A stretch of DNA of 64,000 nt from Rhodosorus marinus (taxonomy: Eukaryota; Rhodophyta; Stylonematophyceae; Stylonematales; Stylonemataceae), in the NCBI GenBank assembly GCA_029953675.1, contig JAMWBK010000005.1, positions 2,871,001-2,935,000 of the forward strand, written 5' to 3'. The position numbers and the translations under genes were made by a program. Within the stretch, counting starts at the first letter, position 1; each line of letters opens with the position of its first letter. Positions 45,788 to 57,900 of this stretch are shown here, one piece after another. Below the pieces are notes generated by a model, which worked only from the letters and a program-made list of their open reading frames with translations, made no database searches and was not told the origin of the DNA.

Positions 45788-46746
45788 ATGCCTAGTATAG
45801 AACACCAAGGTAACTGATTTGCTTAAGGGCGTTGCTAGCTGATCGGCTGCAAAAGTCTAGGCGAGTGTGCGGTGTGAGGCCGTCTAGTGTGGACGTTCTC
45901 AGCCTTGCTTAAATGGAGTCTTACTGCGTTCAACAAGCGTTTACTGAGCTCCAGAGTTCACCTTGCCCTGTTCAGGACTCGGGAAAGACCCGTAGGTGCC
46001 TGCTCGATAAATAGAAACTGTTGAAAGCGCGATTGATGCTGAATCTCGTGTTTATTCCTGCGCAGTGATTGTGTTTGATTGGGATGACACGCTTCTTCCC
46101 TCAACCTTCTTGACATATGGCTGCGGGTTGCGAGTCTCGGACGATGTTCCAGTGCCCGAGGATGTGGGTGGGAGAATCGACCCAGTTGCGGAGGCGGCAG
46201 TGGAAGCTTTATCTATAGCGATGCAGCATGGGGACGTCGTGATCGTTACAAACGCGGAACATGGATGGGTGGAAATGTCTTCCGATAAATTCCTCCCTCG
46301 AATCAACCACTTCATTCGTGAAAACGGAATAACAGTCGTATCCGCGAGAAGCGCATTTGAGGAAGAGATACCAGATTCTCCTGTTGATTGGAAGATAGGA
46401 ACGTTTTCGCAACAGGTACAGTGCCACTGAAATACCAAAAAAAGAACTGCAAGCTTCCCTATCAGGCTCTCAAGATCTTGTCATTCGATGCGCTTGGACT
46501 TCCACGCAGGTGCAAAGCTCGGACCGCAAGAGTTATGACAACCTTGTGGTGATCGGCGACGATGAATGTGAACGATTGGCAGGTCATGCGATGTCCAGAA
46601 TTGCACCCTGTCTATCCATCAAGACGGTCAAGTTTGTGAGAAAACCAGAGCCAAGTCAGCTGGCTAGGCAGCTGGGCTTGTTGGCCCAATCTCTTTCAGA
46701 TCTTTGCGAGGAACAGGGAAACCACGACGTAAATTTCATTGTCTGA
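45788..46746 (+). CDS. HAD-like hydrolase-fold protein, 202 aa
   Basis: Exons 45788-45809, 46066-46415 and 46510-46746 keep frame. The first exon is only 22 bases (MPSIEHQ) and rests on a good donor (CAAG|GTAAC) and acceptor (GCGCAG). Just after it comes VIVFDWDDTLLPS, HAD motif I, with the nucleophile Asp and the general acid Asp two residues later. VVIVTNAEHGWVEMS fits motif II (Thr), and NLVVIGDDECERLA fits motif IV (acidic pair). No cap insertion is large enough to be a domain. Related stand-alone HAD proteins with a WDDTLLPT box occur in algae and oomycetes as far as I recall. Substrate is unknown; a phosphatase acting on a protein or small molecule is the default inference. Confidence 0.75.
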
Positions 46747-47281
46747 TAACAAAGCACCTCACAAGACTCTGAATCTTCATTTCGGGCGATGCTGATCTCT
46801 GTCAGTTTACATACTAGGAATTCAAAGCCCAACATCCGGCAGATCTTGTAAAAAGTAATAAATCTGTCTAAGCGTTGCAACTGAACAGTACGTATTCCCC
46901 AAGCCCCTATGGATGCTCAAGTCAATACTCCTACACTAACCAAACGAAGCTGAAATAGCTCATGGGACACGGCTTCTCCACGGATGCTGCCAGTCATGCT
47001 GTCAGTGTCCTGGTCCAGCCCCGGAGCAAGAATAGATAACGCTTCCCCGTGATCATGAGGTGGATGTGCTAGCTCAAGGATTCTCGCATATTCCAAGGAG
47101 GAAAGCTCCAGATTACTTAATAATCACAAATGCTTCAAGATGCGTTTTCGCGTCCGCTTCAGAGAACAGTCAACAACCTATAGACTTTTGACGCGAAGCC
47201 GCTCCACCTGGGCACACACCGAAACGCGGACGTGTGAGATGAACATCGCGCCTGGCCAAGAATGCCTCACTGACGATTTTC
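46747..47281. other. Convergent intergenic space
   Basis: Between the HAD-like gene and the end of the lipase gene. If the lipase stop (embedded in a GGTAAG donor-like sequence) is spliced over, a short extra exon could reach about 47175. Confidence 0.4.
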
Positions 47282-50200
47282 TTACCTCTCTTTTGCGGCT
47301 TCAGCCAGAGGCGGTCTACTCTTCATGCTCGAAAGAGCTCTGAAGTCCTCGAACGCAGAATCCCAAATGGCTCGCGGTGTCGTCGCAACTGAGTTCGTGC
47401 TCCGAAATCGTTTCGTGCACTCGTCTGATATAGGCCAGGGCCAAAAGTCTGGCTTGTACAAACCTCTATGGTGATTTTCACACCAGGCCCTGAGAGCTAA
47501 GAGGTAGCTCGACTGCAGAATTGTAGGGAATTCGTTCAACGTTAGACTCACGTTGGACTGCGTGCTGTCCTTTGGCTGGGACTCTTACCTTTCGATGATA
47601 GAACATGCTCATGGGAACCCGTCGATATAATCCGCTTTCAAGAGTGTTCGGGTCCAGGAACATGGTTCCATCGCCGGTGAGTAGAACCTAATTGTGGAGT
47701 CACAGAGCAACAAGCTCGGTCATGAGTAGGGGCAAGGTGTTTGACGGAGTATTATCAGATCAGCTGGAGAGACTCACTCTATTTCCGACTGTCTTGTATG
47801 TCACCAGCGGTAAGCGAGGGACGATATCGGGGGCTAGCTCGACGCTCCAGTGCATTGTTACGCGTCCGCTGTAGACATCTCGAAAAGCTTTGTTTCCGAC
47901 TCTCGGTGATCCGAACGTTGAAACCACAATTTCTTCAGGCCCGATGCCGAGCGACATTGAACAGTCCAAAGCGGCGAGTGTTGAGAGGCTGCCACCAAGG
48001 GAGTGACCCGTGAACAGAATCACCCTACGTTTGCGCTTGTACAACTCTTGAATGGAGTCAAGGACCTAGCAGAGCGGAATAGTTGGCGGGCTACTGACAG
48101 TTCCTTCCGCATCCGTGGTGTGTGGCATGTGGGACCCAAAAAATACCTTTGAGGCTACCCGCACATGGGCTGCCGCAAACCCTCGATGAACTTTGCTTTG
48201 TGCGAATCCAGGTATGTCGGAATAGCTCTCTGCCGTGAGGCTGCAAACTCTTCCAGTTCTCGTGGGCAGAAAACTATTCAACTTGCGCATGAGTATGCTC
48301 GCGTCAGTCCTCAGGTTTCGGAAACTCGAAGTACCACGGAAGGAGACGACAATACGATCGCACATGTCAACAACTAGGCAGTGCGTGTCCGCTTCTGTAT
48401 CCTGAATAAAGCTGTGCACCTTGAGGCTCGACATAGCCTGTGGCGGATCATCAGCGTTGAGTTGTGTGAAGTACTCGCATTACGCTAAGGAGCGTGTCTT
48501 CATTGCCTTGGTACTCTACGAACCTGTGTTTCTGTGAGCCTATGGTATTTTTCAGTTCCATAATAGTACGCCAACCACGCAAAGTTAAAAGCAACAACCT
48601 ATACCAAAACAACGGGTTCAGCGCGGGTCGAATGTGGCGAAAAGGGGGGAGGTGCAGCTGGTGTTGGGACAACCTACGTGCGTATCCATAATGAAGCAAG
48701 ATGCTGACACTTCTCCGAGCGATCTGCTATCGAATCTGTCCGGCTCCGTCCGTCGATAGGTCATGGGAGATGTTGAACTGTGACCAGGGGATAGCCAACC
48801 CTCGGTGGGCGGCGTTTGATCATGAATTTCAGGGTGAGGACATTTCTTCACCGGAAGCTTGAAGTATGCTTCGGTGGAGACATATGCAACGAGGAGAATA
48901 GCGAGCGCCGCCATGAAAACGGATGACACGTAAACCCATGTGGCAGGTGCTCCCACTCCTGAGCTGGCAACAAATATTGCGACATCGACGCCTGCGGAAA
49001 AAAAGGATTTGTTTGTTTAGCCTCTCAGCACATCTTCGGACCAGAAAGCGTGTAGAGGATCAAAAGCTTTCCTCTGAACATACCGTTAGGGATAAAAGCG
49101 AAATAGAGAGCGCCCAGGGTCCAACTCGTAATATAGAACATGAGGTTATGATATACAAAAAACCGGAATCCTATTTGCTTGGGTCGAAATTTCAAGTAGT
49201 CTACGTCCCGGAGAACTAGCCTCGTTTTGCGCATGCTATGGACGATCATTCCCGCGAGGATCAATTCGATTGCGGTAATTGTCAGTATACAAACGGCACC
49301 TGAAAGGAAATAGAATGTTTGGGGGTCATCTTCAGACTCTTGAGACAAGGTGCTTGACAAAACTTGACAGCAGAGGGTTGAAGGAACCCTATCCATGGCG
49401 CCCGATATGTTCAGACAGCTTACCTGTTGTGCTCCAGCCAACCTGCGTGTAAATTCGAAGCATTGGGATCCATGCCAGAAGGGGCAGATCCAGAGTGCGG
49501 ACGTGATACACCCAGAACACAACTTGCCGAGCCAACACGTAGAATACGACTGCTGCTAGCTTCGGTAGGCAAAACCACTTCGTGATTTTGTCGTCAAGGA
49601 TGCGAAAAGTGTGAGCAGAGGCCAGAAGGTAGAAGACGGTGACCCCAGCGAACGCGGTCTGCCGTATACTCTGCACAACAATGTACCACGTTTCGTGGAA
49701 GAGGTCGTCGTTGATACCTATGTAATCAGGACTGTCTTAGATACGCTAGGTCCATGGAGTGCGGGAACCAGTCTCACCTGTGCCGCTGATTCTTAGAGAA
49801 ATAATCACATCCGAAATGTTGATGTAAAAGACTGTGCATACAGCTAGGAGCAGGATCCATTTCTGCTCGGGTAGGATTTTGCCGTTGGAACGATTCCGGA
49901 ACAGCTGAAATCCGAAAACGGCCGAAATCACTATAGCAAGAACAAACGCAAGTACCCGGATCACCGCGCATCCAATATCAATCCAGAGCGGATAAACCGC
50001 GAAATACAAGGTCTGGAACTCCCCATTGATTTCTGTTTTTGTGGGATACGCATAGACTGTACATCCTAGAATCAACAGCAACAGCAAAAAGAAAGAGGCC
50101 ACCAGCGAGACAATCTGTCTCCACCGCATCGAGTAGTCAATATGGCTTGAGCCAATGACTTCCAGCTTTGTATAGTACTCCCTGTCCCTAAGAAGCGGGG

Positions 50201-50436
50201 CTCCTTCAACAAACTCATCATCCCCCTCAATCCAAGATATATGCCCGGTGGACAAGTGAAGCTCCTAAACAAGGCACCCAGAACTTAAACAAAGTCCAGA
50301 CACGGAAACGAACGGCAGAAAGTGAACTCACCTGACTCCCGTAAGCCATTCCGCTTGAACCCAGCCGCTTCCAGTCTTCCTGGTGATATTCCCCAGCCTC
50401 GTTCCGCCTCAAGTGTTTCAAGTCTACTCCATCCAT
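47282..50436 (-). CDS. WLS-like multi-pass membrane domain fused to a class 3 lipase
   Basis: Ten exons, 50436-50332, 50264-49778, 49717-49424, 49299-49084, 48991-48678, 48598-48524, 48437-48159, 48065-47778, 47687-47589 and 47557-47282, give 810 aa in one frame. Residues 1-90 are soluble. Roughly eight membrane helices fill 90-440 (SLVASFFLLLLLILGCTVYA to SSVFMAALAILLVAYV). LPEQKWILLLAVCTVFY and KQIGFRFFVYHNLMFYI resemble the Wntless/TMEM181-like membrane domain. A serine lipase of Pfam Lipase_3 type follows: VVSFRGTSSFRNLRTD, KVHRGFAAAH, nucleophile elbow FTGHSLGGSLSTLAALDC, FGSPRVGNKAF, Asp in LAPDIVPRLP, and a late His in CENHHRGLY. Hydrolysis of a membrane acyl-glycerol or phospholipid is inferred. 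The stop lies in a GTAAG context, so the C-terminus could extend. WLS-like assignment is by pattern only. Confidence 0.8.
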
Positions 50437-51654
50437 TCTTGACTAAATACACAGGGAAGCTAAACACCCCCCCCAAAAAAAAAACACCAACAGCTTCCCG
50501 AGGACTTGTCAACGACCACCTCTCACACCCAACCCCTCATCACTTTCTCATCCAAAGCCAGAATCTGCCCCAACCCCTCATATATCCCCAATCCTCGCCT
50601 AATAACCTCCTTTTCTTGGCCAAAGCGAACACGCCAATATTACCTCACACGATCAGAGCGACCGTTCGAAGACCAAATAAAAAAAAAACCTCTCAAGCAA
50701 TGTCATCCACCACAGTCAACTGTCAGACAACAAACGCCCCCCAAATCCTTTTCAACCAACAAGACAAAATAGTTCCTGTAATTTTATAATATTTTTCCGA
50801 ATATTCTCTCAACTCAATTTTGATCTTTATAATTATTATTCATTTTATTATATCTTGTACGAATGGTGAAAAGTGGAAGAATATTGATGAGCTTCGTTTT
50901 TGTTTCTGAAAAACATTTTGGATTTGATTGCTAAATTCAACGTTATTTGAAAAAATCGCTCGGAGGCTTTTTTCATCTGTCAGTAACCAACCAGAGCATA
51001 GTACCAATTGCACCGGAGAATTTGTTTAACAGAAGGTATAAGCCGTTCGGGTACTAACTAACCCTGAAGTTTGGATTGGTGTTTTGAGGACAAAGCGTTT
51101 TAGGGACAGTATTTTTGGTACGCTTTTGTTGTGGGACAGGGGTTGCAGCTGGCTCCTTGATGATTAAGCCAGATCAATCGATCGTATATGAAACGCGGCT
51201 GGATATCAACATCTCTACGGAGGACGCCTACACAAGCCGAACGGAACATGGGAACGGCGAGGAAGAAACTATTGATGACAACCGTTCGGACTCAAGCCGT
51301 GAAGGCTAGGCAGAGGATGAGTGGTGAAATTGCCCACAACCACATCGCGGGGTTTCGTAAAATTGCTCATGTGCGTTGGCAACGAGTTTTCAAGATGGCA
51401 GGGAGTGGCACTGCAGATAATCCCGTTGGCAAATGTCTATGTCATGAAAAACTGATTCTACGTGCAGTTAACGAGGATTGGGATCTTTCCTTCCCTATCC
51501 AAGCAAAGCGACCGAATTTAATGGGCAGGCCAATCCTCAACAACATTATTTCACTGGCTGGGGGGGACGTAAGCCGACCTATTTGGAATGTCTGGAACGG
51601 GGTTCGATGCCAGTGACCGCTGGTACGGTTGGGCAACATTCTGCCACAATTCAC
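50437..51654. other. Intergenic, no supported gene
   Basis: Low-complexity and AT-rich at 50760-50960. Plus ORF 51188-51616 (142 codons) is not recognised. The apparent plus ORF 51478-51825 lies partly opposite the last radical SAM exon. Confidence 0.45.
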
Positions 51655-53848
51655 TTACTCCACGCTTACTTCACGTTGATTATCGGCAAATTTTTGGACT
51701 GGTTTCGGTGTTTGAGTCAACGGAAGTTGCTCCCTAAGTTTCTTGTTCTGCAACGGGTCGTAGACAGAATGCTGTACACAAGCAGGGATGACCCTTCCTT
51801 GATCAGGTTGGGCCATGCCGTATGAACAGGCCTAGGAAGCGAGGACGGACGGATCATCAGCATAAACGTCAACTAATCTTGTTCTGCGCTCAGTCGGTTC
51901 CTACCTGGAGCCTCTCCTGAGTTTCACGTATCTTTGGGTCGGTGGCATCAATCCCGAGCTCCATTAACTCCCACGCGCTCTGCACGTTTTCTGCGTCCAT
52001 GAATCGATGCATCACGATGGTCAAGAACATTACGCCCTGGAATAGTACACGAACTCCACCAGCTCTCTTCAAGAATCGACCGAACCACATTGCGAACATC
52101 CCTAGATAATACGGTCTTCGGATGAGATGCCTGGCAGAAAACCGCAGCAGTGAAGCTATGGTGAGGAAGTGGTTCACAATTAAAGATGAAAAAAACACAC
52201 GTGCGCGACCCTGCGAACCTCAAAAACTTGATGAGCAGGAGTCGCGTTGGCATCACGAACGACCCGAAGTTCTTCGTGAACTCGTTCCTGATCTTTATGT
52301 CTTTCGGGTCCTCGTCGTCGAGCACGGGAACAAACTTACGGTTCTTAGTTTTCGAACCTGTCAAAATAAACATGAAAAGCGACTTTCAGGTTTATCGTTC
52401 CCTGTTCAACTAGCCCTCACAGTCCCTCAGCGGAATGTCGTGCACGGCATCCACATCTCTAATGATCTCCAAGCTGTCTTTGTTGGTGCCCTACCAACGA
52501 CGAAACCAATACACTGCCGGTTGCATCTAGAGTCACCCATTTGGAGAACCTTGTAGGGAAGCCTTGCTCCAACGCCTTTCTCAATTTCTTTCCACACGTC
52601 TTCCCCATCATTTTCGGCAACCTGTGGACGAAGGAACTACACCATAAACGACTGATTCGAAGATGAGAATCTGCTTCTGGTCTCGGAACTGTTGCTGACC
52701 TTTTTGTAATCTGCCGTCCACCTCCTCTGGTCCCCCTGGAACGCAGCGGGTTGGAAAGAAAACAGCCGAAACCCAGCGGTCAGGTTATCTTTCAAGACGC
52801 TCGCAATCTCGCCAACGTTCCCTGGCTGAACAGTCATGTTGTGGGCAACGAAGAAATCAACGTTGTGCTCCCGCTTCAGCCGCTTGAACTTTTCCAAGAG
52901 CTCCCTCCGATATGGATTAAGTTCTGCTTCGGAGTTGGGACTGCGAATTCCACTTCTTCCAACCTGCACGGATTGAAACTTGAGCGGTGAGACTCACCGA
53001 TCATCCTGAACTTTGCGGGTTGAATGGATAGTTAAGAGTATGCTCACCATAAATCTATCGAAGTGAACGGCGAAATCTAGTCTGTCAAACCTTCGCTTTC
53101 CATTCGGCCCCACGGCAACATCTTTTAGGTACTCATATGTAAAGTCACCATGGCTGAACGACATGGGAACACGCCCGTACTTCTTCATGATAGCTAGAGC
53201 TGTTGCATGATCCTCTGCAGAAAGCAGGGAAACCTGGTGAAGATGCGGAAATCGGTCAGTCAATGCTGCTCGATGAACCCTGAACGCTACTCTGGTGGTT
53301 ATGAGGGATTGTCCAACCTCTCCACCGATCAACTGACAATGCCCGTGTGGGCCTCGGTGCTCGTCCAGCACCTTCATCTGCCGGGCAGTTTCAATTGCAG
53401 TATGGATACCGTCGATGCGAACATGGTTTGCGTCGGCTGAGTGATAGCACGGTTTACAGGAGAACGTGCATTTGGGGAAAACTCCTTGCGTTCCCTCGCA
53501 TCCTGGTGAAACCTTTCCTGCTCCAAGTCGCCCAACAAGAAAGGGCATACCATAAGAACAACCATGTCGCGACGGGAGAGAACAAGAGAACAGGCTCTTA
53601 CCGAGCATCTGGCTTGGGCCCTTCACGCGCTCCGGCAAAGTCTCGTATCTCTGTCTAAGGAGCTGATTCGATCTATGCGACCCATCCGGCCTGGTTAGAT
53701 GCTCCCACTCGACAAATTGACTCCACCATGCAGGTGCATGAACCGACAAATTTGACCTCTGCCTACTGGTTCTTGACCTAGATCCTCCTTCCGACCCGCT
53801 TCCGCTCAAGATGGGTACAAAAGCATGCATCTTCTCCCCAGCCGCCAT
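51655..53848 (-). CDS. Radical SAM enzyme of bacterial type
   Basis: Eight exons, 53848-53602, 53517-53318, 53233-53048, 52963-52700, 52621-52495, 52357-52210, 52130-51905 and 51831-51655, make 524 aa. The iron-sulfur motif is C-X3-C-X2-C in PKCTFSCKPCYHSADANHVR, followed by the SAM-binding GGE in GHCQLIGGEVSLLSAEDH. Later blocks are VAHNMTVQPGNV, FRLFSFQPAAFQGDQRRW, a hydrophobic segment (VRVLFQGVMFLTIVMHRFM) and a C-terminal CSYGMAQPDQGRVIPACVQH with LREQLPL. These look like an uncharacterised bacterial radical SAM family with NMTVT and SFQPA blocks, so ancient transfer or organelle-derived origin is possible. The final Cys residues (ACSYGMAQ, IPACVQH) could bind an auxiliary cluster or a metal. 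Reaction and substrate are unknown. The N-terminal 80 residues are Ser/Arg-rich and could target an organelle. Confidence 0.85.
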
Positions 53849-53948
53849 CCTCACTCCGCCAACCTACAAGTTCAACCCTAGAAATCGCCCAGGGCCTCTG
53901 TGCACCTTCTCACCCTAACACGGTCAACTCCTGCCCTGGCACAGCCCA

Positions 53949-54040
53949 GGCATATCCTAAGACCTTTTCATGCCTATTGCGAGGGGATCCTATAGGCATA
54001 TCCTCCGACCTTTTCATACCCATCGCGAGGGGATCCTACC
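53949..54040. repeat. 46-base tandem duplication
   Basis: Two adjacent copies starting GGCATATCCT and ending GAGGGGATCCTA(T/C), about 90 percent alike. Confidence 0.85.
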
Positions 54041-54603
54041 GGAAACTGAAAGCCCTGGTTTAGGCAAAAAAAAAAGAAACAGCAATAGAGCCATCGGTCT
54101 ATACGATCAACCCTACCTCATATAGATTATAAGAATATGATTCCTTTTTTGCTGAATTTATAAAACGTTATTACGTTGTTTGATGGTATAAACAGTTTCT
54201 CAAACTCTGCACATCCCCAGCCAATCGAAGGACGAGGAAGTAGTACGTAACTTTTATTGAGAAACTAACAACCGCGGGTGGGTGTCCTACGATAGGGAAC
54301 AGGAGTGTCGGATGGCTCATTGCATCAGCATGCCTCATCCATTGATTGAACATCCAATGACTCAATAAGGGCTTCCAATCTTATACTGCATCCCCCCCCC
54401 CCCACCACAAGCACACATATCCGGACTCTTCGTTGGTTTAATCCGTGGTTGAGGTCCCCGAATGAGGCTCTAGCAAGGTCGTAGAGAGCGCGCATGCATG
54501 ACCAGGGCAGCATTACAAGGCAGGGGTAGATAGTTTTCCAGTAAAGCGGGCATCCAGACTCACAAAGTATCACCCTCAATATAAAGTTTGGCTTCAGTTC
54601 GGT

Positions 54604-54822
54604 AGAGAAAAGTAAGTTCCGAACAGAAATTTTTTCAAGGTGCGGCTTTTTTGAAGGCGGGCCTTTTTGATGAGGATGTATTGATGGGAGTTTTTTGCTG
54701 GCCCAGAGAAAGTAAGTTCCCCACAGAAATTTTTTCAAGGTGGGTGCAACGGCTGTTTTCCATGAAGGCGGGCCTTTTTGATGAGGATGTCTTGGTGGGA
54801 GTTTTTTGCTGGCCAGAGGGCC
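54604..54822 (+). repeat. Tandem duplication of about 100 bases
   Basis: Copy 1 54604-54703, copy 2 54704-54822. Shared text includes AGTAAGTTCC, CAGAAATTTTTTCAAGGTG, GAAGGCGGGCCTTTTTGATG and GGGAGTTTTTTGCTGGCC. Copy 2 carries about 20 extra bases in its middle. Confidence 0.9.
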
Positions 54823-54904
54823 TTCTCATCAGCTTTCATTGTTGTTGCAAATGAAAACATCGTTTGAACACTACAATGATGCTCACCACACTGTGAGTTT
54901 GTTA

Positions 54905-54929
54905 CTCTCTCTCTCTCTCTCTCTCTCTC
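54905..54929. repeat. CT dinucleotide microsatellite
   Basis: About twelve CT units. Confidence 0.95.
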
Positions 54930-57900
54930 GAGAAGTTGTCGCTTCGGGCGTGCTGCGCACTCAGTGTTGGGCCTTTCTTCGTTCCCAGGTATTACTACTG
55001 AACCGCTTCTACTCCCCCACAACCTTGGAGAAAAACCGCACTCTCATGTCATGCACTTCTTCCATGAACCTCATGAAGGAGGCCCCGGACCGTCACAGGC
55101 AGCCGGACTTCTTCTTTTGATTCTCGTACGGAGAAAAATGCTCAGCAGTTTTGAACGTATTTTGAACATCGTTCAAAAACGTTTTATTTAGACACTTTGT
55201 CCTCGAGAGCGAACAAAAAAAAAAGGCGGCTAAAAATAACAAATATTTTGAACCGAAAACTGCTGTGGTTGTGCCGTTCAATGAGGGCGTGGCATTGCAC
55301 GACATACAAAGTGAGCTGGTCTATCAGACTTCATCACTACTCCCGAGAATGGGGTGCACTATTGGGCCAAAAACCTCTCCGCTGAAAGGGCTTAGGATAT
55401 GCACGGGGCGCTGAAATCACCGGGTGTCAAGAGCTTGGGGACTTGGGGCTATCTGCGCTTCGAGAAACAAGCAAGCTTTCTCAACAGACAGAAATTCGGA
55501 TTACTCAATAGTAATAGGGACGATGACGCAACGAATTTTTGGTGCTCGTGCCGTCTAACGCGTGTCATTTGTATCATCCGCGTTTCCGGTCGATTCTCAC
55601 CATCGAGAGCCCTGCGAGGCAGCGACACAAAGAGACGTCCCTGGAGACAGCTGAGCCTGTCCAAGCGATCAAGGAGGCGTACGTATGAACCTCGCTGCCA
55701 CTACGAACATCTCCGGCATTCTGCTTACTGCCGTAAGCCTCAATGCAATTTGTCCTCTATTTTGTTGTTGTGCCATCTTCATGCCCGTCCAGGTGGAAAG
55801 TCAGGCCTCTACTAACTTCATTCACGCGTTCTCGGAGGTTCTGTGTACTGGTGTCGTCTGCAGAGCGCTTTCAAGTCTACATGTCCAATAAGTTCTCCCC
55901 TCCATCAAGCTTGATCAGGACTTAGCGACATGCTGTCCTCTATTCCCCTCCAGCATTGTCAATATGCACTTTACCTGCCTTCTTTCGGTGGTAGGTATAA
56001 GATCCATTTGATGCTCACTCCGTTGTGTCCCTTTGTGAAGGGATAAAAGACCTGGGGGCAGGTGCTCGCCTCAGAATAGGCTCTGTCCCGGTTGAGGGGT
56101 ACCCGTAAACTTTACTGGGCAGCTGCTTACTCCCTATCCTCCCCCAAGTCCTAATCGTTCCTAACGATACTTTCCGTTGCTCATATACCGAAACAAGTGG
56201 AGAAAACGTGCATTCCTTTGCAAATATCCTTGAAGAGCGGAAGGGGAAGCCTGGGAAGATCAGCGAACAGGAAGCTCTGACGTGGACATGAAGATATGAT
56301 CAGTACGCTTCCCTTATTGGTTCCGCATCTCGTCAGCTTTGTTGGGCCATGTTAGCTGAAGACATCCATTCAAAGATACAGTCCTACAACGTGGAAGGAA
56401 AATCCTACGACAACGAAAAGGCCCGAAATTGGTTTAGGCCGGACATTTTTCTCTTCCTCAGATGCACGGTATCGTCTCGCTGCGAAAAGAGGTATTCTGG
56501 CTTTGATAGGCTTGACTCGTATCCACCGAGGTGCAAACGAAACGAATCCATCAACTGATCTGCTCGGTCGACATCAAAAACAATTTAAGTTGGAAGCGCT
56601 CAAGGACTTGGTCATATCAGCTTAGATACTCAACCCTAGAGCCAACTTCGGGTTAAGTCGAGTTGCGATGCACCACAGCTTTGTACTGGAGCTCAAATTG
56701 GCGGAAAACACGTTCGAAGAACCCACTCTCATGGCTTATCGTTGATAGGAACGCGACGGATCCTGAAGTTGGAACTCAAAACGTCTAACATTTTTCTTTT
56801 CTGAAGCTTGGAGATCTGTAGGTTGCCGTCTGGATAGATACACAGCTGATACGCTTGCGGATGCCAACGCAAAGTCAACTAATTGATCAACTTGGTCATC
56901 AAAATCAAAACCTCGATCATGCGGGCGCCTTCGCATTGGCTCAGCGAATTCTGATCTGATCAGCTGAGATACCGAAATCCTCGTGGCAAAGTCGGGGGTG
57001 GTGGGGAGTTCCCCTTTTTGCCCGCATCCCTAACTATTAGCTCTGTTTTTTTGTGCAACCTAAAGTCTCCAGCTGCAAGAAGTCTCAATTGACTAGTAAT
57101 AGGTTAACTGATCGAGGACAAACCAGATCGTGCCCCCACCCCGGTCTCGATCTAGAGGCCCATAATATCTCATCAAAGCACGGTACCGAAAAAAGGGCAT
57201 TGCCGCGCAAGAGTGTACGAGGCGAGATCTAATCGGTCCATCCTTAGCTAATCGGAATTCAACCATCAAAAGTATAAAAAAAAAAAGAACAGCAGATCAA
57301 TCTACCACGTCTATATAAAAACCGGGGCGAAGGGGGACATTCATTCAGTCAAATCAATTTGGAATAATGATTGCAACGACAATTGATAAATATCAAAGGT
57401 ATTAATATCAATAGAGACTGCATTCAATCTTTATGGTACACCATATCTCGTAGTTACTTTTATTTTTCTTTTATTATTGATGATGACAAAGCATCACAAT
57501 CAGAAAGCCTGCTTCGGCAGGCAAAGGGGCACGTTTCAATTTTTTATTGATTTAATTGGACTACGGTGATTTCGCCGCGTCCCTTGACTGATTCTCATTG
57601 GTCAATCCACCGGTCCGCCGATATCAAAAAACGTTATTGATTCGTTTGAATGTTTTTGAACACGTACGTTTTTTTCACTCTGCGATCGCACTAGGGGGTC
57701 CAATCAATACACACTTTTATTGAAGTAGGTAGTCTCAATCTCGTAATCTACGGTCTTTTGAAAAGCCCTACCCACCCTATCCCCCTCACCTCTCTCCCCC
57801 CCTCCCCGCTTTGTTTGATCTAGGCAAAGGATTCTATTCTATTTTTGATATGGTTGATAATTGGTAGTTTTTGATCTGCACTTGTACAGGGAAAGAACCC

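Noticed and set aside
51478-51825. 115-codon plus-strand ORF
   Set aside because: Its second half is antisense to the terminal radical SAM exon, which shows clear family sequence (CVQH, LREQLP).
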